Shown piece by piece: positions 44,121 to 55,800 of a stretch of 64,000 nt of DNA (the first letter of the stretch is position 1; every line of letters begins with the position of its first letter). This stretch comes from Loripinus fragilis. Lineage: Eukaryota > Mollusca > Bivalvia > Lucinida > Lucinidae. The stretch is from positions 33,400,690 through 33,464,689 of the forward strand of contig OZ026530.1 in NCBI GenBank assembly GCA_964019695.1, given 5' to 3'. The notes below the pieces were generated by a model. It searched no databases. It was not told the origin of the DNA and saw only the letters and a list, made by a program, of their open reading frames with translations. The position numbers and the translations under genes are program-made.

Positions 44121-44829
44121 GCATCGCGGGCAAGTTATTGCCACACTGTCCGATTGTTCAACCTACCGATCTAATTTTTTAACTTAAAAATTGGAAAGGG
44201 AGGCCTTAGCCACAGTGAAAAAAATCAAAACTACATCAAAATCGTACCCATAACAGTTCTACAGCAAAATAACTTTTTTGCGGAAAAACAATTGACCAGA
44301 ACCTTCCACAGCAGGATTAGAGAGGTGATGTATTTTTCATCCTTAAATGTAGAGACTTTCTAATTCAGTAACGAAATGCTGGTTAGTTTTGTTTAGCCAG
44401 CATTCAAAACGTCCAATGTATAAACAGATGTCTAGAAGTGCCATATAGAAATGACAGGTGCTTCCAATGTCTCTATCATTTATATAGATCCTTTGCGTAA
44501 CCATGAATTTTACAATTTGCTCACTGATTTATCTGATTTATCACTTGTACTGCTACATGTATGGTCATTGTTGACTTGTCCGTAAAACCAAAACAAATAT
44601 TTAAAAAAAATGAATAAAACGAACGTCTCATTTAGGGATGTAGCACGCCTATTCACCTCTTCTCCTCCATCAGAAATTTTTCAAGATGTTCAAGTTTTTT
44701 TCTAGACCACCACGTAAACAAGCATCTCAACGCATGAAATATATAGTGAAACAAGAGAATACGATGCTACATGTTTGTTGAAATAAGGACTGGAGAACTA
44801 CGCACATTCAACAAAATTTAATACATATG

Positions 44830-46160
44830 AGCCGTGACATGAGATTTCCAACAAGCTTGTGTGTGCGTCCAGCAATGCCTCGGGTCAGCCTGCGCATATG
44901 CGCAGTCTGACCCGAGCCTAAGCTAGTGGCATAAATATTAAAGGACCTCTTACACTTTGATAGAGTATCTGCCTATTTTTCAGATGGTTCCCAAAACTTC
45001 CCTATGCACAAGATATTATTGGTATTCATATGAATAGGACGCTTGATGTATTAGGAACACATTAAGGTTATAATTCGACAGGCAGACCCCTACGATAACA
45101 CAGGAGACGCTACCAAAGGGGGTAGGGGGTGCACAATTTGACTTCACTAAAATATTTAAAAATCAATTATTTTCACGTGTTAGGGCTTTATATCATCAAT
45201 ACTCGATTACAAATCACAATGAAAGTATTTTAAAGTCCTAAATCATGAGTATTTTAATGATTATATTTGTTGTTGTTGTTTCTATCTGATTTGTTAGGAA
45301 ATATTTTGAAGTGCAACTGTAGTCCGTCTTCAACCTTGATGACAATGTATTTACCCGAAGCAATATATTGCAGCAATGTACTATAACCATTCACCTATGC
45401 GTAAAGTACACCTATACTAGTCAAGGGCCATGTAGTTCATGTGTATTGGATAGATACAGTATATGTGCAAAATAATCTACCAACTGAATTTAGTAAAAGG
45501 GCAATTTTCATTATCTAAAGAACAATATGCTTAAAACGTTGTAATATTTCATGACTAAGGGGTAATGAAAAGGAAAATTACTTGTGGTAATTATTTCATT
45601 ATACTGGAAAAAAAGGTTTTCAAGAGAGCACACAAAAAAATCCAAAAGCTAATGTTTGGGCTCGCCCAGACGTTACATTTTGGGCTCTGGGATATCATCC
45701 CCCCCCCCCCCCCCCCCGAGTTCCAGCTAGCTTTTCACATATGTTATGTAAAATATGAGAACACACTTACGTGCAAAAGGATTAGTTGGGAATTGGGGGG
45801 GGGATGATGTTTTAAAATATTTTTCTATTTCCTATATGTTTACAAAAAGTGACCATTTTAGCCCCAAAATAAAGCCGTACATTCATGGAAATAGGAAATT
45901 AAATGCAAAATCACAGAATAGAGACCAACAGCGAGCTTATATATGAATATGGAAGCATTTGATAGACTTTATTTTTTTTATAAAAATAATAGGCAGTGAT
46001 ACACTGTGATTCCCATTATTACCGTCAGAGGTCCTTTATGTTAAGCTTCTGACTGATAAGCATTTAGAGTTTATAAACTTAGAGGAGGCTGCACAGGCTT
46101 TTCTTAGTCTGCACTTGTCAAAATGCCACATTGTTGGAAATCACATGTTGCCAGCCGTCG
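44830..46160. mobile_element. GAGCC-family MITE interrupted by the 1.1-kb element
   Basis: The left half (44830-44938) has GAGCCGTGACATGAGATTTC. The right half (46039 to about 46160) has GTTAAGCTTCTGACTG, GGAGGCTGCACAGGC and CCACATTGTTGGAAATCAC. The order matches 27521-27746 once 44941-46036 is removed. The extreme right terminus is weak. Confidence 0.75.
44941..46036. mobile_element. TIR element of 1.1 kb nested in a MITE, copy in unit 2
   Basis: It has the same ends and TA flanks (44939-44940, 46037-46038) as the copy at 42141-43229. It is 7 bp longer, which is accounted for by longer C- and G-runs. The family is not recognised. Confidence 0.75.
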
Positions 46161-46852
46161 AAGCACAACTGCGCCCTATAGAACTGCCGCATTAATAAGA
46201 AACGCGAAAAATCGACTTTAGTGCATCTTTTCACGTTATTTTCTCTTGAAGTTTTCGATATGCGGGTAGAAAAAGCTGCAGTATTTTTTGACAAAATTTT
46301 CAACCTGATGTTTTTGCTGTGTTTTTCTGTAATTAGATGGAATTTTTGGATATTTATGGTTCTTTTCAACGGGGGAGTATTACTGTTGGCAGAATGGACA
46401 TACACTGATCCAGTTTATTAATAATATGCAACGGTTGACTAACTCGTCCGATGTCGTTTCAGGCCAGTGGCTATATGCTGAACAAAAGTGAAAACGCTAC
46501 ACCTGAATTGTTTGCCATTCATATGCAAAATAATGCAAGCCAGTAAAGCAAATGAAAGTGTATCTGAATGTTCGAAGACTGGGTTATACATAAAGTAAAA
46601 AGTTTATGGATGTTGTCACGAGGAAACGTGAAAGTCATTTAAATGTGACGGTGGTCCAATTTTTACAAATTTGAACAGAAATCTTACACAGTTTAGGCCT
46701 TTAGAAATCCACTGCCAACCAGATCTGACTGAAGGAAATGGTAGTCAACCAGAAATGTGTTTTGATCGTTTAGACAAGCAACCTTAGAAAGCGGGGTTTT
46801 CATCAAATTTGCCAAGCTTGAAATTTTATCACTGAAATCTTTATGGGAAAAT
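46161..46852. other. Unique spacer left of the satellite
   Basis: No gene or element was recognised. The satellite begins abruptly at 46853 after TTTATGGGAAAAT. Confidence 0.5.
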
Positions 46853-49800
46853 CAGGGTGTGGTGAGCCCCATGGGTAGGTAGGCCCGGGTGTCGTGCCCA
46901 CTGCCTAGTAGGTGTACCCCCGTCGGGTTGGGCTTTAAGGGCTTAGAAATGGTGATATAGTGGGGTAGGGTAGATGCTATAGGGGATATATGTGAAGTTC
47001 CGGTGCGCAGCCTTGGAATTTTCGAGCATACAGGGTGTGGTGAGACCCATGGGTACGTAGGTCCGGGTGTCCTGTCTACTCCCTAGTAGGTGTACCCCCG
47101 TCGGGTTGGGCTTTTAGGGCTTAAAAATGGCGATGTAGTGGGGCCCGGTAGCCAGTAATGGGTATACTATATACAGGGATATATGCAAAGTTCAGGTGCG
47201 CAGCCTGGGAATTTTCGAGCATACAGGGTGTGGTGAGCCCCATGGGTAGGTAGGCCCGGGTGTCCTGCCCACTGCCTAGTAGGTGTACCCCCGTCGGGTT
47301 GGGCTTTTAGGGCTTAAAAATGGCGATGTAGTGGGGCCCGGTAGCCAGTAATGGGTATACTATATACAGGGATATATGCAAAGTTCAGGTGCGCAGCCTG
47401 GGAATTTTCGAGCATACAGGGTGTGGTGAGCCCCATGGGTAGGTAGGCCCGGAAGTCCTGCCCACTGCCTAGTAGGTGTACCCCCGTCGGGTTGGGCTTT
47501 AAGGGCTTAGAAATGGTGATGTAGTGGGGTAGGGTAGATGCTATAGGGGATATATGTGAAGTTCCGGTGCGCAGCCTTGGAATTTTCGAGCAAACAGGGT
47601 GTGGTGAGACCCATGGGTAGTAAGGTCCGGGTGTCCTGTCTACTCCCTAGTAGGTGTACCCCCGTCGGGTTGGGCTTTTAGGGCTTAAAAATGGCGATGT
47701 AGTGGGGCCCGGTAGCCAGTAATGGGTATACTATATACAGGGATATATGCAAAGTTCAGGTGCGCAGCCTGGGAATTTTCGAGCATACAGGGTGTGGTGA
47801 GCCCCATGGGTAGGTAGGCCCGGGTGTCCTGCCCACTGCCTAGTAGGTGTACCCCCGTCGGGTTGGGCTTTAAGGGCTTAGAAATGGTGATGTAGTGGGG
47901 TAGGGTAGATGCTATAGGGGATATATGTGAAGTTCCGGTGCGCAGCCTTGGAATTTTCGAGCATACAGGGTGTGGTGAGACCCATGGGTAGGTAGGTCCG
48001 GGTGTCCTGTCTACTCCCTAGTAGGTGTACCCCCGTCGGGTTGGGCTTTTAGGGCTTAAAAATGGCGATGTAGTGGGGCCCGGTAGCCAGTAATGGGTAT
48101 ACTATATACAGGGATATATGCAAAGTTCAGGTGCGCAGCCTGGGAATTTTCGAGCATACAGGGTGTGGTGAGCCCCATGGGTAGGTAGGCCCGGGTGTCC
48201 TGCCCACTGCCTAGTAGGTGTACCCCCGTCGGGTTGGGCTTTTAGGGCTTTAAAATGGCGATGTAGTGGGGCCCGGTAGCCAGTAATGGGTATACTATAT
48301 ACAGGGATATATGCAAAGTTCAGGTGCGCAGCCTGGGAATTTTCGAGCATACAGGGTGTGGTGAGCCCCATGGGTAGGTAGGCCCGGGTGTCCTGCCCAC
48401 TGCCTAGTAGGCGTACCCCCGTCGGGTTGGGCTTTAAGGGCTTAGAAATGGTGATGTAGTGGGGTAGGGTAGATGCTATCGGGGATATATGTGAAGTTCC
48501 GGTGCGCAGCCTTGGAATTTTCGAGCATACAGGGTGTGGTGAGACCCATGGGTAGGTAGGTCCGGGTGTCCTGTCTACTCCCTAGTAGGTGTAGCCCCGT
48601 CGGGTTGGGCTTTTAGGGCTTAAAAATGGCGATGTAGTGGGGCCCGGTAGCCAGTAATGGGTATACTATATACAGGGATATATGCAAAGTTCAGGTGCGC
48701 AGCCTGGGAATTTTCGAGCATACAGGGTGTGGTGAGCCCCATGGGTAGGTAGGCCCGGGTGTCCTGCCCACTGCCTAGTAGGCGTACTCCCGTCGGGTTG
48801 GGCTTTAAGGGCTTAGAAATGGTGATGTAGTGGGGTAGGGTAGATGCTATCGGGGATATATGTGAAGTTCCGGTGCGCAGCCTTGGAATTTTCGAGCATA
48901 CAGGGTGTGGTGAGACCCATGGGTAGGTAGGTCCGGGTGTCCTGTCTACTCCCTAGTAGGTGTAGCCCCGTCGGGTTGGGCTTTTAGGGCTTAAAAATGG
49001 CGATGTAGTGGGGCCCGGTAGCCAGTAATGGGTATACTATATACAGGGATATATGCAAAGTTCAGGTGCGCAGCCTGGGAATTTTCGAGCATACAGGGTG
49101 TGGTGAGCCCCATGGGTAGGTAGGCCCGGGTGTCGTGCCCACTGCCTAGTAGGTGTACCCCCGTCGGGTTGGGCTTTAAGGGCTTAGAAATGGTGATATA
49201 GTGGGGTAGGGTAGATGCTATAGGGGATATATGTGAAGTTCCGGTGCGCAGCCTTGGAATTTTCGAGCATACAGGGTGTGGTGAGACCCATGGGTACGTA
49301 GGTCCGGGTGTCCTGTCTACTCCCTAGTAGGTGTACCCCCGTCGGGTTGGGCTTTTAGGGCTTAAAAATGGCGATGTAGTGGGGCCCGGTAGCCAGTAAT
49401 GGGTATACTATTTACAGGGATATATGCAAAGTTCAGGTGCGCAGCCTGGGAATTTTCGAGCATACAGGGTGTGGTGAGCCCCATGGGTAGGTAGGCCCGG
49501 GTGTCCTGCCCACTGCCTAGTAGGTGTACCCCCGTCGGGTTGGGCTTTTAGGGCTTAAAAATGGCGATGTAGTGGGGCCCGGTAGCCAGTAATGGGTATA
49601 CTATATACAGGGATATATGCAAAGTTCAGGTGCGCAGCCTGGGAATTTTCGAGCATACAGGGTGTGGTGAGCCCCATGGGTCGGTAGGCCCGGAAGTCCT
49701 GCCCACTGCCTAGTAGGTGTACCCCCGTCGGGTTGGGCTTTAAGGGCTTAGAAATGGTGATGTAGTGGGGTAGGGTAGATGCTATAGGGGATATATGTGA

Positions 49801-52800
49801 AGTTCCGGTGCGCAGCCTTGGAATTTTCGAGCAAACAGGGTGTGGTGAGACCCATGGGTAGGTAGGTCCGGGTGTCCTGTCTACTCCCTAGTAGGTGTAC
49901 CCCCGTCGGGTTGGGCTTTTAGGGCTTAAAAATGGCGATGTAGTGGGGCCCGGTAGCCAGTAATGGGTATACTATATACAGGGATATATGCAAAGTTCAG
50001 GTGCGCAGCCTGGGAATTTTCGAGCATACAGGGTGTGGTGAGCCCCATGGGTAGGTAGGCCCGGGTGTCCTGCCCACTGCCTAGTAGGTGTACCCCCGTC
50101 GGGTTGGGCTTTAAGGGCTTAGAAATGGTGATGTAGTGGGGTAGGGTAGATGCTATAGGGGATATATGTGAAGTTCCGGTGCGCAGCCTTGGAATTTTCG
50201 AGCATACAGGGTGTAGTGAGACCCATGGGTAGGTAGGTCCGGGTGTCCTGTCTACTCCCTAGTAGGTGTACCCCCGTCGGGTTGGGCTTTTAGGGCTTAA
50301 AAATGGCGATGTAGTGGGGCCCGGTAGCCAGTAATGGGTATACTATATACAGGGATATATGCAAAGTTCAGGTGCGCAGCCTGGGAATTTTCGAGCATAC
50401 AGGGTGTGGTGAGCCCCATGGGTAGGTAGGCCCGGGTGTCCTGCCTACTGCCTAGTAGGTGTACCCCCGTCGGGTTGGGCTTTTAGGGCTTAAAAATGGC
50501 GATGTAGTGGGGCCCGGTAGCCAGTAATGGGTATACTATATACAGGGATATATGCAAAGTTCAGGTGCGCAGCCTGGGAATTTTCGAGCATACAGGGTGT
50601 GGTGAGCCCCATGGGTAGGTAGGCCCGGGTGTCCTGCCCACTGCCTAGTAGGCGTACCCCCGTCGGGTTGGGCTTTAAGGGCTTAGAAATGGTGATGTAG
50701 TGGGGTAGGGTAGATGCTATCGGGGATATATGTGAAGTTCCGGTGCGCAGCCTTGGAATTTTCGAGCATACAGGGTGTGGTGAGACCCATGGGTAGGTAG
50801 GTCCGGGTGTCCTGTCTACTCCCTAGTAGGTTTAGCCCCGTCGGGTTGGGCTTTTAGGGCTTAAAAATGGCGATGTAGTGGGGCCCGGTAGCCAGTAATG
50901 GGTATACTATATACAGGGATATATGCAAAGTTCAGGTGCGCAGCCTGGGAATTTTCGAGCATACAGGGTGTGGTGAGCCCCATGGGTAGGTAGGCCCGGG
51001 TGTCGTGCCCACTGCCTAGTAGGTGTACCCTCGTCGGGTTGGGCTTTAAGGGCTTAGAAATGGTGATATAGTGGGGTAGGGTAGATGCTATAGGGGATAT
51101 ATGTGAAGTTCCGGTGCGCAGCCTTGGAATTTTCGAGCATACAGGGTGTGGTGAGACCCATGGGTACGTAGGTCCGGGTGTCCTGTCTACTCCCTAGTAG
51201 GTGTACCCCTGTCGGGTTTGGCTTTTAGGGCTTAAAAATGGCGATGTAGTGGGGCCCGGTAGCCAGTAATGGGTATACTATATACAGGGATATATGCAAA
51301 GTTCAGGTGCGCAGCCTGGGAATTTTCGAGCATACAGGGTGTGGTGAGCCCCATGGGTAGGTAGGCCCGGGTGTCCTGCCCACTGCCTAGTAGGTGTACC
51401 CCCGTCGGGTTGGGCTTTTAGGGCTTAAAAATGGCGATGTAGTGGGGCCCGGTAGCCAGTAATGGGTATACTATATACAGGGATATATGCAAAGTTCAGG
51501 TGCGCAGCCTTGGAATTTTCGAGCATACAGGGTGTGGTGAGACCCATGGGTAGGTAGGTCCGGGTGTCCTGTCTACTCCCTAGTAGGTGTACCCCCGTCG
51601 GGTTGGGCTTTTAGGGCTTAAAAATGGCGATGTAGTGGGGCCCGGTAGCCAGTAATGGGTATACTATATACAGGGATATATGCAAAGTTCAGGTGCGCAG
51701 CCTGGGAATTTTCGAGCATACAGGGTGTGGTGAGCCCCATGGGTAGGTAGGCCCGGGTGTCCTGCCCACTGCCTAGTAGGTGTATCCCCGTCGGGTTGGG
51801 CTTTTAGGGCTTAAAAATGGCGATGTAGTGGGGCCCGGTAGCCAGTAATGGGTATACTATATACAGGGATATATGCAAAGTTCAGGTGCGCAGCCTGGGA
51901 ATTTTCGAGCATACAGGGTGTGGTGAGCCCCATGGGTAGGTAGGCCCGGGTGTCCTGCCCACTGCCTAGTAGGCGTACCCCCGTCGGGTTGGGCTTTAAG
52001 GGCTTAGAAATGGTGATGTAGTGGGGTAGGGTAGATGCTATCGGGGATATATGTGAAGTTCCGGTGCGCAGCCTTGGAATTTTCGAGCATACAGGGTGTG
52101 GTGAGACCCATGGGTAGGTAGGTCCGGGTGTCCTGTCTACTCCCTAGTAGGTGTAGCCCCGTCAGGTTGGGCTTTTAGGGCTTAAAAATGGCGATGTAGT
52201 GGGGCCCGGTAGCCAGTAATGGGTATACTATATACAGGGATATATGCAAAGTTCAGGTGCGCAGCCTGGGAATTTTCGAGCATACAGGGTGTGGTGAGCC
52301 CCATGGGTAGGTAGGCCCGGGTGTCGTGCCCACTGCCTAGTAGGTGTACCCCCGTCGGGTTGGGCTTTAAGGGCTTAGAAATGGTGATATAGTGGGGTAG
52401 GGTAGATGCTATAGGGGATATATGTGAAGTTCCGGTGCGCAGCCTTGGAATTTTCGAGCATACAGGGTGTGGTGAGACCCATGGGTACGTAGGTCCGGGT
52501 GTCCTGTCTACTCCCTAGTAGGTGTACCCCCGTCGGGTTGGGCTTTTAGGGCTTAAAAATGGCGATGTAGTGGGGCCCGGTAGCCAGTAATGGGTATACT
52601 ATATACAGGGATATATGCAAAGTTCAGGTGCGCAGCCTGGGAATTTTCGAGCATACAGGGTGTGGTGAGCCCCATGGGTAGGTAGGCCCGGGTGTCCTGC
52701 CCACTGCCTAGTAGGTGGTCCCCCGTCGGGTTGGGCTTTTAGGGCTTAAAAATGGCGATGTAGTGGGGCCCGGTAGCCAGTAATGGGTATACTATATACA

Positions 52801-55800
52801 GGGATATATGCAAAGTTCAGGTGCGCAGCCTGGGAATTTTCGAGCATACAGGGTGTGGTGAGCCCCATGGGTAGGTAGGCCCGGAAGTCCTGCCCACTGC
52901 CTAGTAGGTGTACCCCCGTCGGGTTGGGCTTTAAGGGCTTAGAAATGGTGATGTAGTGGGGTAGGGTAGATGCTATAGGGGATATATGTGAAGTTCCGGT
53001 GCGCAGCCTTGGAATTTTCGAGCAAACAGGGTGTGGTGAGACCCATGGGTAGTAAGGTCCGGGTGTCCTGTCTACTCCCTAGTAGGTGTACCCCCGTCGG
53101 GTTGGGCTTTTAGGGCTTAAAAATGGCGATGTAGTGGGGCCCGGTAGCCAGTAATGGGTATACTATATACAGGGATATATGCAAAGTTCAGGTGCGCAGC
53201 CTGGGAATTTTCGAGCATACAGGGTGTGGTGAGCCCCATGGGTAGGTAGGCCCGGGTGTCCTGCCCACTGCCTAGTAGGTGTACCCCCGTCGGGTTGGGC
53301 TTTAAGGGCTTAGAAATGGTGATGTAGTGGGGTAGGGTAGATGCTATAGGGGATATATGTGAAGTTCCGGTGCGCAGCCTTGGAATTTTCGAGCATACAG
53401 GTAGTGGTGAGACCCATGGGTAGGTAGGTCCGGGTGTCCTGTCTACTCCCTAGTAGGTGTACCCCCGTCGGGTTGGGCTTTTAGGGCTTAAAAATGGCGA
53501 TGTAGTGGGGCCCGGTAGCCAGTAATGGGTATACTATATACAGGGATATATGCAAAGTTCAGGTGCGCAGCCTGGGAATTTTCAAGCATACAGGGTGTGG
53601 TGAGCCCCATGGGTAGGTAGGCCCGGGTGTCCTGCCCACTGCCTAGTAGGTGTACCCCCGTCGGGTTGGGCTTTTAGGGCTTAAAAATGGCGATGTAGTG
53701 GGGCCCGGTAGCCAGTAATGGGTATACTATATACAGGGATATATGCAAAGTTCAGGTGCGCAGCCTGGGAATTTTCGAGCATACAGGGTGTGGTGAGCCC
53801 CATGGGTAGGTAGGCCCGGGTGTCCTGCCCACTGCCTAGTAGGCGTACCCCGTCGGGTTGGGCTTTAAGGGCTTAGAAATGGTGATGTAGTGGGGTAGGG
53901 TAGATGCTATCGGGGATATATGTGAAGTTCCGGTGCGCAGCCTTGGAATTTTCGAGCATACAGGGTGTGGTGAGACCCATGGGTAGGTAGGTCCGGGTGT
54001 CCTGTCTACTCCCTAGTAGGTTTAGCCCCGTCGGGTTGGGCTTTTAGGGCTTAAAAATGGCGATGTAGTGGGGCCCGGTAGCCAGTAATGGGTATACTAT
54101 ATACAGGGATATATGCAAAGTTCAGGTGCGCAGCCTGGGAATTTTCGAGCATACAGGGTGTGGTGAGCCCCATGGGTAGGTAGGCCCGGGTGTCGTTCCC
54201 ACTGCCTAGTAGGTGTACCCCCGTCGGGTTGGGCTTTAAGGGCTTAGAAATGGTGATATAGTGGGGTAGGGTAGATGCTATAGGGGATATATGTGAAGTT
54301 CCGGTGCGCAGCCTTGGAATTTTCGAGCATACAGGGTGTGGTGAGACCCATGGGTACGTAGGTCCGGGTGTCCTGTCTACTCCCTAGTAGGTGTACCCCC
54401 GTCGGGTTGGGCTTTTAGGGCTTAAAAATGGCGATGTAGTGGGGCCCGGTAGCCAGTAATGGGTATACTATATACAGGGATATATGCAAAGTTCAGGTGC
54501 GCAGCCTGGGAATTTTCGAGCATACAGGGTGTGGTGAGCCCCATGGGTAGGTAGGCCCGGGTGTCCTGCCCACTGCCTAGTAGGTGTACCCCCGTCGGGT
54601 TGGGCTTTTAGGGCTTAAAAATGGCGATGTAGTGGGGCCCGGTAGCCAGTAATGGGTATACTATATACAGGGATATATGCAAAGTTCAGGTGCGCAGCCT
54701 GGGAATTTTCGAGCATACAGGGTGTGGTGAGCCCCATGGGTAGGTAGGCCCGGAAGTCCTGCCCACTGCCTAGTAGGTGTACCCCCGTCGGGTTGGGCTT
54801 TAAGGGCTTAGAAATGGTGATGTAGTGGGGTAGGGTAGATGCTATAGGGGATATATGTGAAGTTCCGGTGCGCAGCCTTGGAATTTTCGAGCAAACAGGG
54901 TGTGGTGAGACCCATGGGTAGGTAGGTCCGGGTGTCCTGTCTACTCCCTAGTAGGTGTAACCCCGTCGGGTTGGGCTTTTAGGGCTTAAAAATGGCGATG
55001 TAGTGGGGCCCGGTAGCCAGTAATGGGTATACTATATACAGGGATATATGCAAAGTCAGGTGCGCAGCCTGGGAATTTTCGAGCATACAGGGTGTGGTGA
55101 GCCCCATGGGTAGGTAGGCCCGGGTGTCCTGCCCACTGCCTAGTAGGTGTACCCCCGTCGGGTTGGGCTTTAAGGGCTTAGAAATGGTGATGTAGTGGGG
55201 TAGGGTAGATGCTATAGGGGATATATGTGAAGTTCCGGTGCGCAGCCTTGGAATTTTCGAGCATACAGGGTGTGGTGAGACCCATGGGTAGGTAGGTCCG
55301 GGTGTCCTGTCTACTCCCTAGTAGGTGTACCCCCGTCGGGTTGGGCTTTTAGGGCTTAAAAATGGCGATGTAGTGGGGCCCGGTAGCCAGTAATGGGTAT
55401 ACTATATACAGGGATATATGCAAAGTTCAGGTGCGCAGCCTGGGAATTTTCGAGCATACAGGGTGTGGTGAGCCCCATGGGTAGGTAGGCCCGGGTGTCC
55501 TGCCCACTGCCTAGTAGGTGTACCCCCGTCGGGTTGGGCTTTTAGGGCTTAAAAATGGCGATGTAGTGGGGCCCGGTAGCCAGTAATGGGTATACTATAT
55601 ACAGGGATATATGCAAAGTTCAGGTGCGCAGCCTGGGAATTTTCGAGCATACAGGGTGTGGTGAGCCCCATGGGTAGGTAGGCCCGGGTGTCCTGCCCAC
55701 TGCCTAGTAGGCGTACCCCCGTCGGGTTGGGCTTTAAGGGCTTAGAAATGGTGATGTAGTGGGGTAGGGTAGATGCTATCGGGGATATATGTGAAGTTCC

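Larger units (their letters stand above)
40548..46084. repeat. Recent 2.8-kb tandem duplication
   Basis: Unit 1 (about 40548-43274) and unit 2 (43275-46084) are almost identical over their length. They differ by a 77-bp segment present only in unit 2 (about 43338-43414), homopolymer lengths and scattered substitutions. Unit 1 runs TTTATAAACTTAGA into TTGAACCCC of unit 2, while unit 2 continues from TTTATAAACTTAGA into GGAGGCTGC. The right breakpoint therefore cuts a GAGCC-family MITE. Each unit holds a G-run element, a SINE B fragment, a MITE half and a 1.1-kb TIR element. Confidence 0.95.

Noticed and set aside
48102..48371. Open frame in the satellite
   Set aside because: Monomer lengths (178, 193) and their sums (371, 1870) are not multiples of three, so no frame persists through the array.
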